A stretch of 45,257 nt of DNA from Conidiobolus incongruus B7586 (lineage: Eukaryota > Entomophthoromycota > Entomophthoromycetes > Entomophthorales > Conidiobolaceae), in NCBI GenBank assembly GCA_000697335.1, contig JNEM01013142.1, forward strand, positions 1 to 45,257. The letters run 5' to 3'. This document shows, piece by piece, positions 22,489 through 33,741 of this stretch; position 1 is the stretch's first letter, and each line of letters starts with the position of its first letter. Made by a program: the position numbers and the translations under genes. The notes beneath the pieces were generated by a model. The model had not been told where the DNA came from and did no database searches. It saw only the letters and a program-made list of their open reading frames with translations.

Positions 22489-25400
22489 TAATAATAGTAA
22501 TAAAACTATTAAAAACTTACTAGAAATTAGTAACTATTTGTATTAAACCTAATTATTACTATTTTAAATTTTATCTATAATTTATTTCATTTAAATTTAA
22601 CACTATATATTATAATACTACTAAAAAAAGAGATACCCTTATATTATTTTAATAATGATAATAGTTTAATTACTAAGTGAATCTAAGATTTTAGTCTTTA
22701 AAAACTTATTACCCTCTAAGAAACTTATATTAAACAACTTTTGATTGAAAAAAACATGTCTCAAAGAGCTTAAAACCAACAAACCAACTATTTTACTATA
22801 GTTAATGTATTAAACTACCTCTTTAGTGTTTTTAAAAACAAATTAACTATTTATAATAGTTTTAAAAACCTCTACAAACTTAAAAACTACCTTAAAAATA
22901 TAAAGAATTACCTTAATTTAATCCTAGAAGAAAATCTAAAGAATATCCTTAAATTAGCCACTTTTTTTTTAGAAAAATCTGTTTATATTTGGTAGTTAAC
23001 TTATTACAAGCTTAATCCTAAAAAATCTTTAAGAGGATAACCTACTACAAAAATATAAACTTTTAAACAATTGGAAAAAGCTTTTAAAGAAAGGTATTAC
23101 CTAAAAGATTAAGTTTAATTAGCAAGAGAAAAACTTTCTTAGCTTAAATAAAAAACTTCTATAAAATAATTAATTGAGAAATTTAATGAGATATGTTTAA
23201 ACATATTAAATATCACTAAAGAAGAATAAATCCACAAACTATTATAATACCTTAACTTTCAAGTGAAGCTCTAGTTAGTTAATAGAAAACACTTTAATAA
23301 TATGTTTTTTTCTAATATTTGTGATATAACAATTATAATCAATAATATTTTTTACTCTATAATTAAATTTTCCCACCCTAAAAATTAATCTTTTAAACTT
23401 TACTTTAACCCACTTAAGTTTTAAATGATAGATGTTTCTGCTTTAAGGTTTTATAAGAAAACCTTTAGTGAAGAAGCTAAAACCTACTTGAAAACAAACA
23501 AAGGTTGTTATTACTATTAAAAAACTTAAGTTAACTATAAAGCTAACAAATACCCTTTAAAGAAGCAATATCTATTTAATTCTCAACAATCCCAACTTAC
23601 CAACCATAAATCAAACCTGAATAATATTAATATAACTTTAGAATCACTCTTTTTATAATTAATTTGTAGATTCTAATCTAATCCACAAAAATTCCAATAA
23701 ACTATTGATTCTACAAATTAAACTATTTATACTAGAGAAATCTAATTGATTAAACTATTAGAAACTAAAAATATTCTAGTAACTAATTTACCTTGTAATT
23801 CTTTACCTTTAACTATCACCCTATTGTTTGTGTTAATTAATTCTTTTATAAACACACCTGTTAGTGTTTTAATTGATTCTAATTGTTCTAGTTGTATTAT
23901 CTTCTCTTTTATTGTTATAAAGCTATCTTTACCTACCTAAAAAAGTAACTTGATAATTAAATATACTAACAACTTAATAAAATAAGCATTTGGTATTATA
24001 TTTAGATACCTATTATTACCCCCTAATTACTCCTAATATATTAAATTTTTAGTTGGTAACATTGGTTATAATTTTATACTAGGTTAAAATTAGTTTAAAT
24101 ATCATAGTTTTATATCTATGAATATTACTTTAGAAAGCTACAAATTTATTTTTTTCACATTCTAAAAAAAATTAGTAGAATTAATCTTAAAAAACCTACA
24201 TTACCTTACTATAAAATTATTAAATACTATACCTAACACTAACTCTATAATTATAGCAAATAATTCTATTATTATAAGCAAAAACTAATATAAAAAACTA
24301 ATTAAAAACCCTAATAATTTATAGGGATATATATTTATTTATTACTTATCTATTAATACTTTATCTGTTGATTTCAATGAAGTTATACCTAATGACCACT
24401 TTTTATATAATATAATAAGTTAATTTGCTAATGTTTTTGAATTTATAGATAAATTACCTTCTAAACATAATATTAAACATAAAATTAAATTACTCTTTAG
24501 TATACAACTATACTTAAAGTTTATTTACCATTTATCTCTTGAACAATATTAAACTTTAAAAAAAGAAATCCAAAAACTATTTAAAAATAGGTATATTAAA
24601 CTTTCTTCCTTATTATAAAAATCTTTAATCTTCTTTGTAAAAAAAACTGATGGTGGTTAGAGATTATACATTGATAATTATGTTTTAAACTCTAAAACTA
24701 TTAAAGATAAAACTCTATTACTAAACCTATATAATGTTAAAGATAAACTACTTAAATCAACTATATTTACTAAACTAAATATTAAGAATAGATATTACAA
24801 TATTAGAGTTGAAGAAAATTCTATCCCTTTAACTACTTTTAACACTCTTTTAAGTTACTATAAATTTACTGTTATAAACTTTAGATTATGTAATACCCTT
24901 GTAACTTTTATTTAATTTATTAATTCCCTTTTTAATCTTATTTTTAATAACTTTATTATTACTTACCTTGATAATATCCTAATTTATTCAAAAACTAAAG
25001 AAGAATATATTTAACATGTTAATCAAGTTTTACAAATTATTCAAGAATATAAATTACCTTTAAAACTATCAAAATATATCTTTGGTGCCTCTTCTATTTT
25101 TTTCTATAGTTATATTATTTCCTTTTAAAGAATTAATATTAATTTAACTAAACTCAATAGTGTTAAAGCTTTTATTATACTTATAAACAAAGATTAATTT
25201 ATGTTTATACTTAGATTATTAAATTACTTTAAAGATTTCATTGATTTTTTTATTAAACTTACTACTTTTTTTATTAATATTTTGAAGAAAGACTCTCTTT
25301 TTAAATAAACCCTACTATACACTTTCTGCATAAATACTTTAATTTTCTATATTATTAATACTTTTGCTTTATCTATCTTTAATTTAAAACTACCTACTAT

Positions 25401-27416
25401 TATTTTTATTGACTTTAATTCTTTTGTAATTAGTAAATAGTTAGCCTAGTTTGAATTTAATTTATATTTTACCTTATAACTATAGGATAAAATAATAAAT
25501 AAGGGAGAATAAGTTGAGTTTAACTTTATAAATGTTACCTTAAAACTAATAATATTCTGGTTAAGAAAAATAAAACCAGCTGAATTAAAATACCTAATTT
25601 ATAAATAAAAACTCTTTGCTTTAGTAGAAATAATCAAAAATCACTCACATTTCTTGTTTTACAACTTTTTTTTAATACTTACAAATTATAAATCACTTAT
25701 CTACTTAAATACTTAAAAGTATTTATTAAGAAGATAAGTTAAATAGATTAAAATTATCTAAGCTTACCTTTTCTTTATTTAATATCTCTTAGGTTAATAA
25801 AACTATATTGTAGATACTTTGTTAAAAAATCTTATATACCTACTTTTTTATTCTAATTATAAAAATCTAGCAAATATTAACTTAATAATTATTAATGAAG
25901 GAAATAAAAAATTTATTAAACTACTTTAAGAAACACTGTTAAATAATAATTTCTTTATTTTAGTTAAAGAAAAACTCTTTAAACTATTAGAAAACCATTA
26001 GAAAACCAATTAAAATATATCAAAAGATTTAAAATTATCAATAACTTACTATATTATAATAATTGTTTATATATTCCTAACATTCCTAAGATTTAACAAA
26101 CAATATTTAATAAATGTTATAATTTACCTGTTAGAAGACATTAAAACTAGTTAAAAACTGCTGAGAGAATTAAAATAAAGTATTACTAGCTTTCCCTAGT
26201 TAAATTAGTTTAGAAATACACTAATACTTGTGATATATGCTAAAGAATTAAATATAATACTCAATTAAAATATGGTAAACTTATTCTTTTATAAGTCTCT
26301 AATAAAACTTAGTAATAAATCTAACTTAATTTCATAAAAATCTTTAAATCAACAAATAGTTATGATAACTTACTAATTGTAATTGATTTATTTTCCAAAT
26401 ATATTTATTTTATTTTTTATTTCAAAACTTTTATAACTAAAGATGTTACACAATTGTTATTCTTTAATATCTTTACCTACTATAGAATTCTACAAACTAT
26501 TGTATCTAATAAAAATATACAATTCAACTCTTGATTTTAGAAGTTACTATCCTTTTCCCTTAAGATTAACCTAGCTATGTTTGTTATTAATCATCACTAA
26601 ACTAATAAACTCATTAAAAAAACTATCAAAACTTTAAAGTAAATAATTAGAGCTTATATTAACACTAATCAATTAAATTAAGATGCTTATATCTACTAAC
26701 TTTAATATTTATTCAACATCTCTATTAATAAATCAACAGGTTTTAGCTTTTATTTCATTAATTATAATAAACATCCTAACTTAATAATTACTCTAAAACT
26801 TTAAATTAACTTACCTTTAAACATTGTTGAATTTTAATCTAATATCAAACATATTAATTCCCTTGTTAAATTTATTTAGAAGAAAATTAAAGGATTATAA
26901 AATAATAATACTTAAAGTTATTTAGAAACCCTCTTAAATATAAAACTAATATGTTTGTATACTTAGAATAATTTGCCCTTAAACTTACCCTACTTAAATC
27001 TAGCTTAAATCCTAAATATTTACTATTATATTATAATCCCTATAAAATTTAATTTATTGATTTAAATTTTGAAAATATTACCTTGAAATTACCTTTAACT
27101 TTGAGGATTAACTTTACCTTTTATATATCTAAAATTAAACTATACTTTAAAGATTTTAACACTTTTCTTAATCAATTAAAAGCTTTAAAACTAAATCTAA
27201 TTATTAATTAAGATAGAGAAAAAAAATACTATGTTGATTATATAATTAAGTTTAAATTTATTAGGAATAAGCTTTATTTTTATATAAAATAGATAGGTTA
27301 TCCTATTAAAGAAGTTATATAAGAACCTTTAAAAAATATTAAGAATATTTTAACTTATTATACCTATTTGTAAAAAATTAGGGAGTGTGTCTCTTTTAAA
27401 AAACCTACTAGGAGAG

Positions 27417-27814
27417 TGTTAAAAAACTAGTTCTTTAAATTCTTATATATACTTTCATATAATCCAATTAACTATAAATTATATGATTAATTTATACTTA
27501 TATAGTTAAATTAATTGTATAAATAGTATTAAATTATTTAATAAACTAGGTTTTTTTTTTCCTCTTAATTCTTACTATTTTTTACTTTTACACTATTTCT
27601 AAAATTGAAACTATATTCTATTGATATTATAGGATATTAGCACTACCTAATATAAATCTTAATATATTAGTGACTCATCCTAGTTCAAAGCTTAATTAAA
27701 CTTTGTTTACACTTGCACACTACAGCTACATTATATTCCCATGTTCTACACCACACTACTTTTATATTAAGTCTTCCTCTATACTATATTAGTTTAACTA
27801 CCACTACACTTACA
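27417..27814 (+). repeat. 3' LTR of the chromovirus
   Basis: About 398 bp beginning TGTTAAAAAAC and ending ACTACACTTACA, directly preceded by a purine-rich tract and followed by the probable 5-bp target copy CTTGT. Confidence 0.85.
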
Positions 27815-28509
27815 CTTGTAATAGTTAATTTGATCTATTTCAATTTATTAATATACATTGAATATGTTTATCAAATTTATTACCTTAAGTCATTATATAT
27901 TTTCATTCATGTATTTCATTAATAATAACCTACAACTATAGATTACTTGTCTACTAGCAAATATTACCATGTAATATATATTGAATGTTATTACTGTGCT
28001 GAAGAAAGGGTTTTAAATTAAATTTATATTTGATGTTTCACTTTGAAAACCCATATACTAAAACTGATATTAGGTTGATATTATAATTTTTAAAAATAAG
28101 CAATAAAACAATTAGATTAGTTTACCATACTTGGAAATATATATATATATCATTAAATAGGAAATTAAAAGGAAATTGAAAATCCTATTCATAATATTGA
28201 ACTTTTATTAATCATAAAATATATTATGTATTGCTAACAAAATTTGAATATATTCCAATTATTACTATATTTTTAAATATATGATCCTGCAAAATTTCAC
28301 TTCAGAAACATTATTGTAATTAGACTATTTATATATATATGGTTGAATATTTTAGCATATTAATATTCTGTACGTTATTAAATTGATTAAAAATCGAAAG
28401 GTGAATAATATACTGTGGTTACTAAGATACTAACTCGCCCAGCTAACCTCATATCTCAATCTATTACCATATCAAAATATAATCCCGGAATTCCCGTCAT
28501 ACCATGGTC
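27815..28509. other. Intergenic, nothing firm
   Basis: A/T-rich until about 28410, where GC content rises. From 28415 a plus-strand frame is open for about 68 codons, but only from a non-ATG start and with no recognised domain. It merges into the membrane-protein relic that follows. Confidence 0.4.
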
Positions 28510-28811
28510 TCATTTTTTTCAAGCCCTGGGACATTACTTATGGTTGGCGAATGGTTTATTAAAGAACCATTGTCGGAATACATTTTCATCATCGCCTCTG
28601 GTCTCCTGCGAAGCCTTATAAACCCCTTAACAAACCCTAACAAAGCATTTTAACCCAAACTACCAAAAAACGCACCAGCAAACCACTCCTTTCCTTATTA
28701 ATGACATCCTACTGGCAATCGGTGGAACTACGATACCTTGGATTTTCTTTGTTTATAGTGATTCCAGAGCTAATTCATCCAATTATCCGTTTTTTAATTA
28801 TTGCATCATAA
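28510..28811 (+). pseudogene. Possible relic of a multi-span membrane protein
   Basis: A GC-richer patch in which two plus-strand frames read like one membrane protein interrupted by a frame change near 28640. The first part contains EWFIKEPLSEYIFIIASG and LLRSLINPLTNPNKAF; the second contains SLLMTSYWQSVELRYLG and FIVIPELIHPIIRFLIIAS, then a TAA at 28809. Hydrophobic spans alternate with short polar loops. No splice pair joins the two parts, and nothing upstream continues the first. I do not recognise the family. Confidence 0.3.
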
Positions 28812-29388
28812 AAACTAAACTATTAATATTGTATAATATATAATTTTTTATTTTTACATTAAATTAGTTTATCTTTTCAAGGTTATCTAATTTAACTAAA
28901 TGATTAGATAATACTGGTAGTAATAAAAGTTTCCTACTTTGAGATAGTTTACTTTAACAACCAAATTCAGAAATAGATGAGAGCGCAAAAATTCCACTCC
29001 TTAGATTCTTTTAATACCTTATTAATATGTCAAGTCAGATTTCAATATTAAATTTATCAATGTCACAGTTCAATTGTTTACAATATTTAAAAAATTGATT
29101 CTTTATTTTATTATATTTAAATTGAAAATCAATTTTAATTATATAAGTAAATTTTCAGTAAATATTAATGATTATCAAGATGAACTTATATCTTTATTAT
29201 GCCATATTGAATCATGAAGAATATATATTTCAATAATATAAAAAATTGGAAAACAATAGTAATAATTGTAATATTTTGACCAATAATTAAACACTTAACA
29301 ATCAGTGAATATGTATTTAATAAAAATGATTAGCTAAAAAAGATAAAATAAATACTGGTAGCAGATGGAAAACATTATATGAGGCGAT
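28812..29388. other. Intergenic, nothing recognised
   Basis: About 580 bp of A/T-rich sequence between the membrane-protein relic and the 3' end of the HhH protein gene. Confidence 0.5.
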
Positions 29389-30306
29389 TCAGTTAGATTT
29401 AGAACGAGAGGAACGTTTTTGCCTTTTAGGGGGCTCGGATGTAGAGTCTTTGCCGTTAGCTTCATCTTTTAATAGATTGTCATCGAAAGGCAATTCGAGT
29501 TTTAGCCAATTGGATGCGAAGATGGTTTGTTCAATGAATTTGGGTGTGATCTTGAAATCTTTATTATTTTTAGATTCATCTAAAATGATAATTAAAAATT
29601 AAAAATGTAAAATGAAAGCAGTAGATTGAATTACCTTTTAACTTGTTTAAAGCATCAGTTAATTGCATCATCCCATCGTAATAAAGACGATAAGTGGACC
29701 AGGTATAATTCAATTTCTTTTTGGAATCAGTTAGATTCAAAATGAATTCGGTTGCTTCATCTCCCATGAATGGAATGCGTTCGTCCATCATGGCAAGAAT
29801 GGCTAACTATTAATTCAATACCTTTTGTTGAACGATGAAATGCTGATAAGTTACCTGAAGCCGTCGCAACTCCAACGCCTCTTAACTCACTCAAACCGTC
29901 TATAACTTTTCTTAAATCTTCAAGGTTCCATTGTTTATCTTTGAAACTTTGGACTTGATCGTAGGCTTTGGATAATTTTTCATTAGCAATTTTTTCAGAA
30001 TTCTCCCAAATGAGGGGCTCTAAGCGGGGACGAATGTGGCCTCTCTAAGCATAATTAGTAAATAAACACACTATCCATTGATTAAATAAATACTCTCTGC
30101 TTCCAAATTATAAGCTCCTTTAAATACTGGAAGTTATACTGGGTTTTGTCGCAATTGGCTGGTTTATCTTGCTTGTAGTGGACTTCGTCCCATTCAAGTA
30201 TATCAAACTTCAACTTGAAGGTGCGGTTCATAGATTCTTCAATTTTCTCTTTAAATGCTACTTCGTACTTTTCATTGATTTCAAACCATTTTTGAAAATC
30301 AGTCAT
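29389..30306 (-). CDS. Helix-hairpin-helix fungal protein, probably nuclear
   Basis: Four exons on the minus strand: 30306-30094, 30044-29855, 29802-29635 and 29579-29389. The three introns are 49, 52 and 55 nt, all GT-AG and in frame. The 253-residue product ends in TGA. The central part has RPRLEPLIWENS (residues 76-87) and a helix-hairpin-helix-like LRGVGVATASAI (125-136), then MDERIPFMGDEATEFI. This LRGVG-ATAS...PF..DE pattern recurs, as I recall, in a conserved but uncharacterised fungal family and resembles the non-specific DNA-binding HhH of DNA glycosylases, but no catalytic Lys/Asp pair is evident. The C-terminus PPKRQKRSSRSKSN looks like a nuclear localisation signal. It probably binds DNA in the nucleus; no reaction should be assigned. 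Confidence 0.85.
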
Positions 30307-31268
30307 TGTTATATTATTATGTAATAAAAAATGTATAATTTAGTAAATTTTAAAGAAATAAAATCTAATTAGTATTTATTAAATTGGAAATGGTTATTTA
30401 TAAAACTTGAATTTGATTTATTAAATAATTGACAGGAAACAATGGAATCATTTTAAGGTTAGATCGAATTTATCTCAGAATATCTTTATCAACATATTAT
30501 GGGATTGTAGTCATAAAATTTACCATATAACATTAAATCTGGCCAAACTTTACTTCATTAAAAAGTCACAAAAATTATAGGATGAATAAATAGAATTATT
30601 TTATGTCTTAAATTTTATGTATGATAATTGATGTTATGAGAATATTTAATCAATTTAAATAATTTAGTAATGAATATAATAATAATAAACTTCAAATTAT
30701 CTGTGTTGATAATTTGATAAAAATGTGTGATTAGTAATATTAAAATTGTCTAAAATTTGCTATTAAAACAGGCGAAACCAAATCACTTACATATTAAATG
30801 TTGAAGATCTTAAATGAATATCAGTTCATAATAAGTATCAAAAAAAATAATTGATTCAATTTATTATCAAAAAACTTATCAGTTCAAAAAACATATTAAA
30901 AATTAGTATAGTATAAAAAATGATAAATAAACTAAATTGAAATTAAAATGACTAAAAATATCAATAGGAACCAATACTAGACAAGTTAAAAAAATCGACA
31001 AGCCACCAAAATTGATAAATGCTAGCAATGGTTCCGTTAGTGGACAATAAAGTATCGTAAAATTCTCACCCTAAATCAGTATAAGTAATTGAAATAATAA
31101 ACATTATATAAGGTTTGTAGTATAGTAATGGAATATATATTGTGAGTATTATAGATATATTGATATAATAAATATAACCATTGTGGTTTAATTAAACTGG
31201 TCAATGATACCTTATTTTAGGATTAGTGTTTTTTAGGGTGTTCTATATATTATCAAACAAAATGAAAC
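30307..31268. other. Intergenic, with a coding-like patch on the minus strand
   Basis: Mostly A/T-rich. Around 30958-31070 (minus) the sequence is GC-richer and carries a frame with TLLSTNGTIASIYQFWW and LVDFFNLSSIGSY ending in TGA, resembling the end of a small single-span membrane protein. No convincing start exon was found. It could only join the CK2 beta gene through an unusually long intron of about 200 nt. Confidence 0.35.
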
Positions 31269-32427
31269 TTACAAGGGATTGGTTGACTGAGATATTGTGT
31301 TGGAGGAAATGGCCATTTCTGAAGAGTCGCCAAGGTTGGGATTAGCTTGGCCGTTCTCCTCCAAATCGATATCCATTTCCAAGTCTTCAGACTCGACCTC
31401 TTCATCATCCTCAACATCGCTCTCAGGGAAGGACCTGAGCCACTTCATGCGGGGACCAGAGTGAGATCTTTCGCTCACTTTGAAGCCGAAAATTCTTTCG
31501 ACATAAATGTTTAGAGGACGGGGAGGTGTGTGACCTCGGATCAAATCGGGAAATGAATCCATAAACAGATGAGGGAAAGTGGTGCCGAAGAAAGCGCCAT
31601 CAATTCCTTGATATCTGGAGCTGGCAGGTGAGTATAAGTCTAAGCAGCTAGGACAGAACAATTTCACAGTTTCAAGGCCTGCGATATCCGACCTACCAAC
31701 GGGCAACACTGGAGTGGATTCACAGTAAACTCTGGGACAATGGCCAAAGTGACCAGCTGCAAATTTGTTAGCCATATCATTCATACCAGCTCTTGTATTA
31801 ATATAACGCTGGTGGATTAAACCGTAAAGAACTTCCGCCGAACTTTCGACGGCGGAGTTATCCAAACTACGATCGTGTTCATCGGGAGGTTCCTGATCCA
31901 AAATCGTGCTCAAAGCATCTTCGTAATAAGGTACGATCTGATGCAGTCCATACAAATTAAAATCATCCTCAATAAATTCGGGTGCCACTTCACAAAAATA
32001 TTCATTCCCCAATAATGAACAAAACCACGTTATCCAAGTCATGGTTTCTGTTCCGCTGTAATCGTCGCTGTTTGTAGCTAAATTTAGGTCAATAAAAAAC
32101 AAATATGAAGAAAACATCAGTATAAATACCATAGTAATCTTCCTGCTGGGCCGAGTCCGACCCAAACTGTTCGGCAATTTGATCTAATCCCTCCTCTTCT
32201 TCTGACTCACCCTCAAACTCGGGATTCAACTCCTTCAACTGGTTCGACCCCAAATCTGATGTCTCCATCCTGTCACCTTGTCCTTGTTGCTCTAAATTAT
32301 TATAATTATTAGTCTCATTTGAAATCTCTAAAAATTCGTTATTTTATTAACATATATTCCTATAGTTTATAAGATAAAGTATTTTAAATATTAAAAAATT
32401 ATAATTAATGTGATATATACCTTCCAT
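31269..32427 (-). CDS. CKB1: Casein kinase 2 regulatory (beta) subunit
   Basis: Three exons on the minus strand: 32427-32421 (only 7 nt, ATGGAAG), 32327-32130 and 32077-31269. The introns are 93 and 52 nt. The product is 337 residues. The CK2-beta core starts at about residue 82 with WITWFCSLLGNEYFCEV, continues with the acidic-loop and GLHQIVPYYEDAL region, and holds the zinc-finger cysteines Cys182, 187, 210 and 213 (CPRVYC and CPSC) that mediate dimerisation. HLFMDSFPDL and IYVERIFGFKVSERS match the C-terminal contact with the catalytic subunit. Compared with the animal protein (about 215 residues) it has an acidic, Ser/Glu/Gln-rich N-terminal extension of about 80 residues and a long acidic tail (about 287-337), as in some fungal subunits. 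It stabilises and directs the CK2 holoenzyme in nucleus and cytosol. The tiny first exon is inferred from splice signals and frame. Confidence 0.92.
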
Positions 32428-32517
32428 ATTTACCCAATTATTTTTAGAAGGTAAATAGTTAAGAGAAAAGTAAAATAACCTTTTACCCAAAAATAATTTC
32501 GTAATCTTAGGTTCTTG

Positions 32518-32525
32518 TCACGTGA
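32518..32525. promoter_or_regulatory. E-box/CACGTG palindrome upstream of CK2 beta
   Basis: TCACGTGA, a perfect 8-bp palindrome, lies about 90 bp upstream of the CK2-beta start codon in otherwise A/T-rich DNA. It fits a bHLH (Cbf1-like) factor site. Placement and symmetry are the only evidence. Confidence 0.4.
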
Positions 32526-33057
32526 TTTGAGCTTTACAATTTTATGGGAATACGACTATAGGCATATCTGAGTAATCCTACAATTCCATATTGACATTCA
32601 TTCGAAATACACTCCTTTAATATTATTTGAAAAAATTATCAGTTTACATCTATATAATGGATTTTGGGTACAATGTAGAGTTTGATGCATCTAATATCTA
32701 TATACTAATATAAAATCTGAGTTTTTATAACTGTTGCTGGAATAATTAAAATTATCAAATTTACCATCAACTAATTTCGGATTAAATGATTTAAATAATT
32801 ATCACTGGTTGGTTACAGAACTGCCGATTTAACAAGTTAAAATTGTATAGTTTCACTAATCTAAATTTTAGATTCATATATGAATTCAAGTCCTATGTGT
32901 TGAATTAATTCCAAATTTGAATTCATTGAAAATTCACTATAATCAATTAAAAATTTAATATATTTTATATTATTATCAATATTTTTGTTATCTTTAAATT
33001 CAAATAATTTTTTATGATTCCAAAATATTTGAAATTAAGTAAATTACAAACAAACCT
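32526..33057. other. Intergenic, nothing recognised
   Basis: About 530 bp of A/T-rich DNA upstream of CK2 beta. No gene or repeat seen. Confidence 0.45.
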
Positions 33058-33465
33058 TTAAACCTTTAACTGAAAATTACACAAATATGACAAGTTTTTT
33101 GCATTACATTTTTTGAAAGCATCATAAAGTTTTGTTTTATTTAATTGAATTTCTTTTATATAGTCAACCATTTCTCACATAATTTGAGACTCTTTGTCGG
33201 ATAAATTTGCTCTGGCAAAAATCTAATTAGAAGAACTATATTCTGATTGACCTGATAAAAACCATTGTGATGCAAATGAAAATTGTTGAATATGATATAT
33301 AAAAATTATTTCGATTATAAAATATAATATCAAGTTGTCAGATAAAAATATAATATATGATATAACTGCCAAAAATATATTATATAATGGGTAAATATTA
33401 ATATTTAATTTAAGTGAGTTTATATATAATAATATATATGACCTGTCGCGTATATTATTAAACAA
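33058..33465 (-). pseudogene. Possible decayed coding region of unknown family
   Basis: On the minus strand one frame stays coding-like through two stops: FASQWFLSGQSEYSSSN, a TAG, IFARANLSDKESQIM, a TGA, then EMVDYIKEIQLNKTKLYDAF and KKCNAKNLSYLCNFQLKV before a final stop. The TAG and TGA could come from CAG (Gln) and TGG (Trp) by single transitions. The part upstream of FASQW is hydrophobic and A/T-driven and may be chance. I recognise no family. It could instead be two short chance frames. Confidence 0.3.
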
Positions 33466-33741
33466 GGGTGTATCAATTATCAGAGAAATAGTGAAAATAG
33501 AAAATTAGTGAAGTAATGAAATAAAATCCCATAAATTACAAACATGTAACTTAAGTATTTAAAATTCTTCTTCATTGATATAATTGCATTATGTCAATAA
33601 AGTTCTCTCTCCTGATATAATTGCATTAGATATATTAATTATAATTTAAATAACTAAACTCAGTACATTTAAGACATTCAAATCTTCTATTAATACCATT
33701 AATACAAAATAATATTATACAATTCTATTTGCTTATATAAA

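Larger units (their letters stand above)
22089..27814 (+). mobile_element. Dead Ty3/gypsy chromovirus LTR retrotransposon
   Basis: A 5.7-kb element bounded by two direct LTRs of about 400 bp that begin TG and end near TACA/TATA. The 5-bp flanks (22084-22088 and 27815-27819) look like a slightly decayed target duplication. The internal parts appear in Ty3/gypsy order on the plus strand: gag-like region with a zinc-knuckle trace near 23.5 kb, protease trace near 23.85 kb, reverse transcriptase about 24.5-25.15 kb (the KKTDGG and YLDNILIYSK segments are plain), RNase H about 25.3-25.7 kb, integrase about 26.1-26.8 kb, and a C-terminal chromodomain-like segment about 27.2-27.37 kb, marking it as a chromovirus. 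A purine-rich AGGAGAG lies just before the 3' LTR. The internal region is broken in dozens of places. The LTRs differ at roughly 7-8% of sites, almost all transitions, so it is an old copy whose decay is C-to-T biased. Confidence 0.9.

Noticed and set aside
23746-23940. 64-codon ORF taken alone as a gene
   Set aside because: It is the protease trace of the dead chromovirus, not a host gene.
27713-27922. 69-codon plus-strand ORF
   Set aside because: It begins inside the 3' LTR and has no protein-like motif.
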